In this document: positions 21,564 through 27,987 of the stretch, one piece after another
Layout of the letters: every line of letters starts with the position of its first letter
How positions within the stretch are numbered: the first letter of the stretch is position 1
DNA from: a virus
Reading direction: 5' to 3' (one strand)
Virus record (IMG/VR): IMGVR_UViG_3300010372_000003
Span: 1 to 39,750 of that record
Length of the DNA: 39,750 bases
Translations under genes and position numbers: made by a program
Notes under the pieces: model-generated
Told to the model about the DNA's origin: nothing
Seen by the model: the letters and a program-made list of their open reading frames with translations, nothing else
The model's database searches: none

Positions 21564-21730
21564 GCCGCCGCCTACGCCAGCGCCGCGAAGCCATCGAATC
21601 CAAGTACGTCGCCATGCACTCAGACGACACCGACGATATGGATTGGGAGGATGCGGATTACGACAGCCTTGCCGTGTACCGGGAGGCTGAGAGCACAGAA
21701 AGCGAGGTGACGCATGAGCGAAACCATTGA
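21560..21730 (+). CDS. Small acidic protein of unknown function
   Basis: 56 residues from ATG 21560 (MSRRLRQRREAIESKYVAMH). Basic head and very acidic tail (SDDTDDMDWEDADYDSLAVYREAESTESE). It overlaps the excisionase-like gene by 17 bases. No motif recognised. Confidence 0.5.
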   Translation: MSRRLRQRREAIESKYVAMHSDDTDDMDWEDADYDSLAVYREAESTESEVTHERNH

Positions 21731-21980
21731 CGCAGAAGAGTGCGCAGAATTGCTGCGCTGCACGCCAACGCAAGTGGAAGAACTGGCCCGTTCTGGCGAG
21801 ATCCCCGGCCTCAAGCTGGGCCGCAGTTGGCTGTTTGTAAAGGGCGATCTGCTGGCCTACCTGGCAGAGAAGGCGCGCAAGGAAGCCGAGGCCAGACGCG
21901 CACGACGCCAGCCTGGCGTCACGCAGTTGGTCACGAAGCGGCGCCGGAAGACGCCGCCGCCTTTGCCGGTGCCTGCGTAG
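21714..21980 (+). CDS. xis: Excisionase-like helix-turn-helix protein
   Basis: 88 residues. Residues 1-55 match the MerR-like winged helix of excisionase-family proteins: DAEECAELLRCTPTQVEELARSGEIPGLKLGRSWLFVKGDLLAYLAEKAR, where W and the F-x-K-x-DL turn are typical. The tail is basic (TKRRRKTPPPLPV). It would bend the att site to favour excision. It ends the plus-strand operon and its last 50 bases overlap the convergent integrase 3' end. Confidence 0.78.
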   Translation: MSETIDAEECAELLRCTPTQVEELARSGEIPGLKLGRSWLFVKGDLLAYLAEKARKEAEARRARRQPGVTQLVTKRRRKTPPPLPVPA

Positions 21981-23148
21981 CCCACATGCGCGCCGCCAGA
22001 TCCGCGCCCCGGAAGCTGGCATACCGCTGTGCCATGGTCGAGTTGGCAGACCAACCCATGATCCGATTGACCTCTTCCTGACGGAACATCCAGTTGCCGG
22101 TGGCGTCACGCATTTCCAGCCACCTGCATGTGGCCTCATGGCGAAGGTCATGCTCACGCAGTCCGAACACCCCCGCATACTCAAAGGCCAGCTTGAAGCG
22201 GAATGAAAGCCGCTGGCTGACGGTCTTGATGTCGATGCCGGGTTCTTCGTCCATGAACGGGAAAAGCCACGCCTGCGGCAGCATGGCCCGCGTGGACAGG
22301 TAGACGGACAGCGCCTCATGTACCTCGGGCCGCATGGGCACGTCGCGGAAGACCACCTTGCCGCGCCATTGCTTGCTGGACTGCACGCGGATCACCTTCT
22401 CATTCATGTCGATCTGGTTACGCCTGAGCGTGTACGCCTCTTTCAGGCGAAGCCCAGTCCCAACGATCAGCAGGAACATGGTCAGCAGAGCATTGCCGCC
22501 CTTGAGTTGCAATCCGCGCTCGCGGTCTTCTCGCTGACCACCCGACAGCGCCCACACGATCTTGGCCTCTTCGCCAGGGTTCAGGCGCCGGTCACGCGAG
22601 ACATCGGTCTTGGCCGTCTTGCCTGCCGCCTCGACCATGGCCCGGTCACGTTCGTTGTAGCTGCTGTACCCCTTGGGCAGCAGACGCACTGGGTTCTGCA
22701 TCACCAATCCAGGGTGGTGCCGCATCCATTCGTCAATGCACCGGCCAAGCGCCTGGATACGGTGGCGGATCGATCCTGGTGCTAGGTTCTTCTCGACCTT
22801 GAGGTGTTGCAGGTACTTGTTCAGCCACGCATAGGTGGCATCTTCCAGCCGAATCGCGCCGACCTCCATCACCAGCGATCCCAGCGCAGATTGCTGAGTG
22901 GGCGCAGCGTGCCCGCTGTTTGCCCATGCTCTCACCACCTGGGACAGCGTGGCATCCGTCAGAGCCTTGGGTTTGAGCAATTCAGCCGGAGGCTCGATGC
23001 CTGACATCTTCATGATGCGCCACTGCTCAGCGTAGGCGTTTGCCTCGGCCTCAGTGTCGAATGTGAAGTAGCGACGGCCACCCGGAAGGGATGGATGGCG
23101 AAGGCCAATCTCCCACTTGCCTGACGGCTTCTGTCGTGCTCTTGCCAT
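21931..23148 (-). CDS. int: Tyrosine recombinase integrase
   Basis: 405 residues, start ATG 23148 with GGAG at proper distance. N-terminal arm-binding part (KWEIGLRHPSLPGGRRYFTFDTEAEANAYAEQWR), core-binding helices (about 60-165), then the catalytic domain with Arg234 (GTGLRLKEAYTL), Lys259, His333-x2-Arg336 (REHDLRHEATCRW), Trp366 (MGWSAN) at the His/Trp position and the nucleophile Tyr376 (MAQRYAS). It is a phage integrase, not an IntI: it lacks any added segment near the His-x-x-Arg patch. Convergent with xis, so it is not in the PL-like operon. Confidence 0.93.
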   Translation of the reverse strand: MARARQKPSGKWEIGLRHPSLPGGRRYFTFDTEAEANAYAEQWRIMKMSGIEPPAELLKPKALTDATLSQVVRAWANSGHAAPTQQSALGSLVMEVGAIRLEDATYAWLNKYLQHLKVEKNLAPGSIRHRIQALGRCIDEWMRHHPGLVMQNPVRLLPKGYSSYNERDRAMVEAAGKTAKTDVSRDRRLNPGEEAKIVWALSGGQREDRERGLQLKGGNALLTMFLLIVGTGLRLKEAYTLRRNQIDMNEKVIRVQSSKQWRGKVVFRDVPMRPEVHEALSVYLSTRAMLPQAWLFPFMDEEPGIDIKTVSQRLSFRFKLAFEYAGVFGLREHDLRHEATCRWLEMRDATGNWMFRQEEVNRIMGWSANSTMAQRYASFRGADLAARMWATQAPAKAAASSGAAS

Positions 23149-23197
23149 GGTGCGCTCCGGTTCAATCAGACGGCTATGCTATCCGCCTTGTGGTGTC

Positions 23198-23391
23198 TCA
23201 GCCGCCACTTTCTGGCGTCTTTCACCGATTTTCACCGTATTTTCAGCAGAACGAACACGCCGACATTCTCCCAAGTTATTGATTTACAAGGGCTTTGTGC
23301 AGGTGCCAAAGCAGGCATGACGGCTACAAGATCGAATTAATCCAATTGAAATCATTGGATTACCTCGCCTGACGCCATTCAGCCGCCATTT
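23198..23391. other. Candidate attP region upstream of the integrase
   Basis: An A/T-richer stretch holding three near-identical TTTCACCG-type boxes in 10-bp phase (23220-23248), a GCTTTG-N9-CAAAGC inverted repeat (23292-23312), a perfect TAATCCAAT-N7-ATTGGATTA inverted repeat (23338-23362) and two copies of TCAGCCGCCAYTT (23198 and 23379). Such arm-type and core-type repeats next to int are usual for attP; the exact core cannot be fixed without the host sequence. Confidence 0.4.
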
Positions 23392-23405
23392 GTTGCAGCT
23401 ACAAT
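23377..23405 (+). promoter_or_regulatory. Possible promoter of the structured RNA
   Basis: TACAAT at 23400-23405 is a strong -10 and would start RNA near 23411-23412, exactly where the first predicted helix begins. The -35 is poor (TTCAGC, 23378-23383), so the promoter may need an activator. Confidence 0.4.
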
Positions 23406-23410
23406 CACCA

Positions 23411-23828
23411 CGCACGGTCAAGCGGGTTGACGCTGCGCTCACAGCGCAGAAGGTCGTCGTCGGGTTGGGGGTTCCTGACTGCCGTGCGCCATCATCTCAG
23501 CGGCGGCGTGGAGAGCGAGAAGCCGGAAACGGTGGAAGCAGCGTAGACACGCAGCACAGACAAAAAGCGCCTGTTCGATTCAGGCGGGAAGATTGGCGAT
23601 GCGGCCCTGTCGGCAGAAATGCGGGGCACGCGTGTGTGGCAGCTCTAACGAGGCTGCGCGCAGGAGTAACGCCCTGCCCGCTGAGATGATGGTGAGTGAA
23701 CTGAAGTTGCCGAGAGGCAGACGCTGAGGCGATAGCCCGATGCAGTAGGCGCACGCTGCGGTGAAATCCCGCACACCACACGCAGGTGAAAGTCCTGACA
23801 ACCGATCCGGGTGTGACGGCCCCGGAGC
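23411..23828 (+). ncRNA. Candidate large structured RNA
   Basis: No credible ORF. CGCACGG pairs with CCGTGCG (23411-23488) around CTGCGCT-CAC-AGCGCAG; next to it CCATCATCTCAGCGG (23489-23503) pairs perfectly over 15 bp with 23678-23692. Inside are GCCG-GAAA-CGGT with a G-U pair and a GNRA loop, GCCTG-TTCGATT-CAGGC with the loop form of a tRNA T arm, and GCAGC/GCTGC. After it come TGCC-GAGA-GGCA (GNRA), CAGG/CCTG and TCCGGG/CCCGGA (23806-23826). The G-U pair and GNRA loops make sense only on the plus strand. Size resembles ROOL/GOLLD-class phage RNAs; membership not shown. Confidence 0.6.
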
Positions 23829-23833
23829 CAAAT

Positions 23834-24088
23834 TCAGCGGCGACTCTTGAGGAACGCCCTCATGCAGGCCTCGAGGGGGCAGCTTCCGCGTCCGCCCATC
23901 CAGTTGGTCTGGCCGTTGATCTTCTCCGGCATCCTGACGTGCACCACGTAGACCGGCCCCCACCTCTCCATCACATCGGCCACCCTGAGAAAGAGTTGCC
24001 ACGGGTCGAACGCATCCACATCGACAGCCCCATCGGCAAGGTCTGCTGCTTGGCGCAACTGCTCGCCGGATAGGGTGTCTGGGTGCAT
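23834..24088 (-). CDS. Last late-operon gene, unknown function
   Basis: 84 residues, MHPDTLSGEQLRQAADLADGAV.... Contains DPWQLFLRVADVMERWGPVYVVHVRMPEKINGQTNWMGGRGSCPLEACMRAFLKS. No family recognised. It starts just after Rz in the same direction, so it is probably expressed late with the lysis genes; it also faces the 3' end of the plus-strand structured RNA. Confidence 0.6.
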   Translation of the reverse strand: MHPDTLSGEQLRQAADLADGAVDVDAFDPWQLFLRVADVMERWGPVYVVHVRMPEKINGQTNWMGGRGSCPLEACMRAFLKSRR

Positions 24089-24091
24089 GGG

Positions 24092-24568
24092 CTACTCCTG
24101 ATTCACCGGCCAAGCTTCGATGAGGGTTCGCGCATCGCTGGCGTGTCCATCAGCCGCTGCCGCCACCTCTGCATATCGCGCCGAGCACTCAGCGAATACG
24201 TCTCCGAGGGTGTTGGCGTACTCAAGGACGGCGGGCGCGGGAGCTTGGGCAAGTCGGCGGGCTGCTTCTGCGGCTTGTGTCCGCAAGCCTGAAGCAGCAT
24301 CACGAACGGCAACAAGATCAGCACGTAAAACACGTTCACGGTCACGCCCAGCATTGAGGGCCGCTTGGTACTTGGCATTCCAGTCTCCTTCGACTTTGCG
24401 CACCCGCTCGGCGGCAGATGCTTTCTCGGCCAGAACTTCGGCCCGGTACTGCGACGACTCAAGACGCACTTCGGCCAGTTGGGCGCCGAGGCGGGACTCT
24501 TGAAAGAACCACACCAGCAGCCCAACCACAAGGGCAGGCGCCAGCATCATGATTGCGCGGATAGGCAT
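24092..24568 (-). CDS. Rz: Rz-like inner-membrane spanin
   Basis: 158 residues from ATG 24568. One N-terminal membrane helix (MMLAPALVVGLLVWFF) followed by a long periplasmic helical region (ESRLGAQLAEVRLESSQYRAEVLAEKASAAERVRKVEGDWNAKYQ...) as in i-spanins, which fuse with Rz1 across the periplasm to break the outer membrane. It overlaps the lysozyme by 22 bases and contains Rz1 in another frame. Confidence 0.85.
   Translation of the reverse strand: MPIRAIMMLAPALVVGLLVWFFQESRLGAQLAEVRLESSQYRAEVLAEKASAAERVRKVEGDWNAKYQAALNAGRDRERVLRADLVAVRDAASGLRTQAAEAARRLAQAPAPAVLEYANTLGDVFAECSARYAEVAAAADGHASDARTLIEAWPVNQE
24103..24354 (-). CDS. Rz1: Rz1-like outer-membrane lipoprotein spanin, nested in Rz
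   Basis: 83 residues from ATG 24354, wholly within Rz in a different frame. The start MLGVTVNVFYVLILLPFVML ends in LQAC, a lipobox with the lipid-bearing Cys, and the mature protein is Pro-rich (KQPADLPKLPRPPSLSTPTP), both diagnostic of o-spanins. Fully embedded Rz/Rz1 pairs are known from lambda. Confidence 0.85.
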   Translation of the reverse strand: MLGVTVNVFYVLILLPFVMLLQACGHKPQKQPADLPKLPRPPSLSTPTPSETYSLSARRDMQRWRQRLMDTPAMREPSSKLGR

Positions 24569-25056
24569 TTCGCGTGTCTCGCTTTCTGGCGCTCCCAGAC
24601 ACCAGCGCATCGCCGGTTGCCTGGTGTTGAGCAATCGAACCCGCCAGAGAAGCGGTACTTCAGCAGCGCGTCACAGGCTTGGCGGTACTCACCGGCCAGG
24701 ATGTGGCGCCGCATCGAGGACGTTGACCATGCGCCGCTGCCGTACTGGTAAACGAAGTCCATGTAGGTGTCGAATTCACCCTGGTGCAGCGAGGCGCCGG
24801 CCAGCGACTTGCGGAAGGCCGCTTCCTCTTTGCTGACGTGCGCCTGCAAGGTGATCAGGGCGCGCACCGGGTCTGTCTTGTCGCCCATCTTCACAGGCGT
24901 GCCGTCAGCGTTGAAGGTGCTTCCGAATCCGTGCGTCGGTCGGTCGTTCTTCGTCGGGATAACCGCGCGGTCGGTGTACCCCTCGCTCACGGCCAGACCG
25001 ATCAGGGCGGACGCGCTCAGGGTCAGAGAAGCAACTAGGATGCGCGCCTTAGCCAT
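24547..25056 (-). CDS. SAR endolysin (P21-type lysozyme, GH24)
   Basis: 169 residues. The N-terminus (ILVASLTLSASALIGLAVSEGY) is a weakly hydrophobic Ala/Ser/Gly-rich segment, as in signal-anchor-release endolysins that are freed from the membrane when the holin fires. Catalytic Glu25 follows directly in SEGYTD; PTHGFGST carries the conserved Gly/Thr block and FVYQYGSGAWSTSSMRRHI the lower lobe. It cleaves peptidoglycan glycan strands. Cotranscribed with holin and spanins. Confidence 0.9.
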   Translation of the reverse strand: MAKARILVASLTLSASALIGLAVSEGYTDRAVIPTKNDRPTHGFGSTFNADGTPVKMGDKTDPVRALITLQAHVSKEEAAFRKSLAGASLHQGEFDTYMDFVYQYGSGAWSTSSMRRHILAGEYRQACDALLKYRFSGGFDCSTPGNRRCAGVWERQKARHAKCLSAQS

Positions 25057-25113
25057 AGACGATCCTCCACCACAGATAGGGCCACATCACGAAGACGTAC
25101 ATGCTCGGCTCCT

Positions 25114-25380
25114 TCAGTACATGCCCATGCGGGCACGGTGTTCCTCAAGCTCACGCGCCTCTTTCGCCTCCAGCGCCCGGATCTCGGCACGGGTGAGCTT
25201 GTGCTTGTAGTACCAATTGGTCACAAAGCCCAGCGTGGCGATCAACAGGCCAGCCAACCCCAGGAACTCGTTGCTAGTCCACCAGCCGCCAAGCGTCAGG
25301 CCGGCCCCTGTGTACATGCTCTTGCTGGCCGCGCTGGCTGCAATCGCTTCGACTGTGTGTTGTGCTGCTGTGTCCTGCAT
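25114..25380 (-). CDS. Phage holin
   Basis: 88 residues from ATG 25380 (MQDTAAQHTVEAIAASAASK); the longer frame runs through the upstream gene and is rejected. Two hydrophobic parts (YTGAGLTLGGWW and FLGLAGLLIATLGFVTNWYY) and a charged helical tail (HKLTRAEIRALEAKEARELEEHRARMGMY), the plan of class II holins that precede SAR endolysins (P21/HP1 type). It would form the membrane lesions that trigger lysis. Confidence 0.85.
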   Translation of the reverse strand: MQDTAAQHTVEAIAASAASKSMYTGAGLTLGGWWTSNEFLGLAGLLIATLGFVTNWYYKHKLTRAEIRALEAKEARELEEHRARMGMY

Positions 25381-25382
25381 GG

Positions 25383-25625
25383 TCAAATGATTTTGGTGAT
25401 GAGTGGGGCCATGAGTAGTAGCCAGCCCAGCATGGCGCATCCGCCTGCCACGGTTGCTAGCGCGTCGATGCGGTCGGGCGTGCCGTGGCCTTGCGCGTCC
25501 CAAAGCTCTTTGCCGACTGCCGCCACAACGACAGCCAGCAGTGCCGGGATAATGCCAAACGGCAGCAGGGCCGCAGCGATAGCGGCGCCCGCCAATATGT
25601 GTACTTGTTTGTCTATTGCCAGCAT
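25383..25625 (-). CDS. Small multi-pass membrane protein beside the holin
   Basis: 80 residues, MLAIDKQVHILAGAAIAAAL.... Hydrophobic stretches at about 10-37 and 58-76 flank a loop with GKELWDAQGHGTPDRIDALATVAGG. The loop resembles small membrane proteins of the YfiM type rather than classical holins. Two bases from the holin gene and two from the tail spike gene. A lysis-control (antiholin) role is possible. Confidence 0.65.
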   Translation of the reverse strand: MLAIDKQVHILAGAAIAAALLPFGIIPALLAVVVAAVGKELWDAQGHGTPDRIDALATVAGGCAMLGWLLLMAPLITKII

Positions 25626-25627
25626 GA

Positions 25628-27925
25628 TTAAATCGCCGCAATTACGAAGGCCAGTAATTCCTCGTAACGCACACCGTAGATATTGCCCGCTGCCTTCACC
25701 TCGTTTCCGTCATCATCGAATTCTGCGGGCCATTCATCAAAGCACAGGACAGCATAATCAAATGCATTCAACCCTTCTGCTTCAAATGCCGACTTCACAT
25801 CCTGAGCGATCACGCCGACGTGGATGCGCGCACCGTCACCTTTGACTGCAACCGCATCGTTGAACTTGAACGCACGGATCAAGCCCTTCAAACGAAAAGC
25901 TACAGCCTTTTCAGCTTCGGACAACTCCCGGATTTGCTGCTTCTCGCGCTCGTCCGACGTGTTTATACTTCCCGTCGTTGCATAAACCGTTGTGTATCGA
26001 GCATCAGCAGCGCCTATGGAGAATGAACCATCGAACTGCGGTTTTATGTTCCCGAAGTGGAAGATATTTCCGTGGTTGACATTGCCGAGAAAAATTGTAT
26101 TGGCTTGCGCGCCAACACCAGAGCCGATGGCAATAGCATTGGAGCCAGTTGTATATGCGTTGTCACCAATTGCAATACTATTGTTTGTTCCATTGGCTTG
26201 TGCCGCATTATGTCCTGCTCGATAACCAACGAATACGTTGTAGCCGCCGCTGATTTCAGTTGAGACAGACCCGGATTCAGCCCCAACAAAAGTATTATAG
26301 TTTCCCTTGTTTCTTGATCCGGCCTGATGACCTATAGCCGAGTTAAAAAGACCCCCGCCGTAGTAAAGCGAGTACGCACCCACTGCCGTGCAATAGGACT
26401 GGGATGTCCCGTTGCTTAGGCTCTCGACGCCGCCACGCAGCGCATACAGGCCATGCGCTGTGTTTTCGCTACCGCTGACGTTGTGATACAGGGCCTGCGT
26501 TCCGCTCGCGCTGTTGCCGTTGCCGGTGCTGTTGTATCCGTTGCTGTCGCTGCCAAAGCTGGCATTTCCTTGCCCGGTCGTGTTGCTGTTCCCAGCGTAC
26601 ACACCCACTGCGGTGTTCGTGATGCCGGTTGTATTGCTGTAGAGCGCATTTGCGCCCACTGCCGTGTTATTAAAACCGGACGTGTTTGAGCGCATCGCAG
26701 TGATGCCAACGGCTGTATTGGCATAGCCGGATGTGTTGCTGTAAAGCGCCTCGGCCCCGATGGCAACCAGTTGGTTTCCTGCGTTGTTCAGATTGCCTGT
26801 TACGTCGCGCCCGAGGAATACGCTGTTGTCCCCGACGCCGCCGATCCCACCGAAGATTTCCCCGTTCTTCGTGAAATATCCGCTTTGCGTTTCGACGCTG
26901 TGCGGGTTTGGCGAGAGTGTCAGAGCCCAAGTATCGCCTACTGCATGACCGGTGTTGGCAGCAAAGGCAGGCACAACGCCAGTCCCAGGAATGCCAACTT
27001 TTACGGATGTGCCCGTGAATCCAATGTTCGCATTCAACCCAAGCGGCAGCGCATACACCTGATCGTCAACCGGGTTATATGCGTCGTATGTGCTCACCCA
27101 AGTCACTCCACCATTCAGGCTGTACTCGTAGGTATCGCATGGGGTAGGCGCCCCAGAAATTCCAGTCTGGTTCAGCGCCTTGATGCGGATTAGCACCTGC
27201 AACGGGCGAGGCTGCACGAACGAACCCGTGAAACTGACATCATTCAGGCCAGAACCAGTGAACGTGATTGGGCCGATCCCAGAATAAATCAGATTACCTG
27301 GCCCCCAATATCGCTTTGTCAGCAGCGTTCCAGCAGGAGCCAAAACGCTTACGCCTGACGGGATGAAAATGTCATCAGCCGCCGCTTCAGCGGAAGCCAA
27401 TGCAACGGCGCTGCTTGTTGCGCCTGTTGGATCAACGCCCACGAAGTCCGTGACGCTCACAATCTCTTGCTGCTTATCTTGCGATGTGCGATCTGCTGCG
27501 CCAGTTCCGGCCTGCTGAAACCCAACCAGCGCAGAGCCACCAGGCTCACCTAAGTCCTGCCGTAATACCGCATCACCCACAACTACAAAGCTACCCGACT
27601 CCGATGCCCACAAACCCGTGGTCGTGTAAGGCAAACCAAGCGATGCAGCAGCTCGATAGAACTCGCCATCCTTCAGAAACACCTGGTTGTAGCGAGTCAC
27701 CTCAATGCCCGCACCATACACACCCAGGTCCTGGTAAGCCGAGTCAGCCAGGAACTGAGCAAACTCAACCTGCATTCCATGCCAAGTCTTGCGCTGCACG
27801 CCCAGCCGATCAGCATGACTCAGCTCGGTGGTGGAGTTGACCAACGCATCCAGGTTCTGCGCGTTGTCGTACAGATCACGCGGGTCAGTCGATCCGACAG
27901 GGTTGCCGGTGTTGTATGTCGTCAT
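25628..27925 (-). CDS. Tail spike / fibre with YadA-like repeats and S74 chaperone domain
   Basis: 765 residues from ATG 27925 with GGAGAG upstream. N-terminus (TTYNTGNPVGSTDPRDLYDNAQNLD) is the particle-binding leader of many spikes. The middle part is beta-rich, followed by many NTAVG-x-A-L-x-SNTTG-type repeats that resemble the head repeats of YadA-like trimeric adhesins. Residues 655-765 are an intramolecular chaperone of peptidase family S74: NTSDEREK holds the Ser-Asp self-cleavage site, followed by HVGVIAQDV. It folds the trimer, then releases itself. Receptor binding is the likely role. Confidence 0.9.
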   Translation of the reverse strand: MTTYNTGNPVGSTDPRDLYDNAQNLDALVNSTTELSHADRLGVQRKTWHGMQVEFAQFLADSAYQDLGVYGAGIEVTRYNQVFLKDGEFYRAAASLGLPYTTTGLWASESGSFVVVGDAVLRQDLGEPGGSALVGFQQAGTGAADRTSQDKQQEIVSVTDFVGVDPTGATSSAVALASAEAAADDIFIPSGVSVLAPAGTLLTKRYWGPGNLIYSGIGPITFTGSGLNDVSFTGSFVQPRPLQVLIRIKALNQTGISGAPTPCDTYEYSLNGGVTWVSTYDAYNPVDDQVYALPLGLNANIGFTGTSVKVGIPGTGVVPAFAANTGHAVGDTWALTLSPNPHSVETQSGYFTKNGEIFGGIGGVGDNSVFLGRDVTGNLNNAGNQLVAIGAEALYSNTSGYANTAVGITAMRSNTSGFNNTAVGANALYSNTTGITNTAVGVYAGNSNTTGQGNASFGSDSNGYNSTGNGNSASGTQALYHNVSGSENTAHGLYALRGGVESLSNGTSQSYCTAVGAYSLYYGGGLFNSAIGHQAGSRNKGNYNTFVGAESGSVSTEISGGYNVFVGYRAGHNAAQANGTNNSIAIGDNAYTTGSNAIAIGSGVGAQANTIFLGNVNHGNIFHFGNIKPQFDGSFSIGAADARYTTVYATTGSINTSDEREKQQIRELSEAEKAVAFRLKGLIRAFKFNDAVAVKGDGARIHVGVIAQDVKSAFEAEGLNAFDYAVLCFDEWPAEFDDDGNEVKAAGNIYGVRYEELLAFVIAAI

Positions 27926-27944
27926 GCGTTCTCTCCAGAAATGC

Positions 27945-27969
27945 AAAAAGCCCGCACAGTGGCGGGCTT
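27945..27969 (-). terminator. Terminator-like hairpin before the tail spike
   Basis: On the minus strand AAGCCCGC pairs with GCGGGCTT around six bases, followed by TTTGC. It lies 20 bases upstream of the tail spike start and 18 bases after the tail-tip gene. Same design as the hairpins before capsid (2041) and tail tube (35618). Confidence 0.75.
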
Positions 27970-27987
27970 GATGTGATGCGTTGAATG

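Noticed and set aside
21931-23148. Integron integrase (IntI) to go with the attC-like sites
   Set aside because: The recombinase has the form of a phage integrase, no IntI-specific insert was seen and it lies beside an excisionase and a probable attP.
23568-23586. tRNA suggested by a T arm
   Set aside because: No acceptor stem, anticodon arm or CCA end can be placed around it.
25628-27925. Diversity-generating retroelement acting on the tail spike
   Set aside because: No reverse transcriptase gene and no template/variable repeat pair were found.
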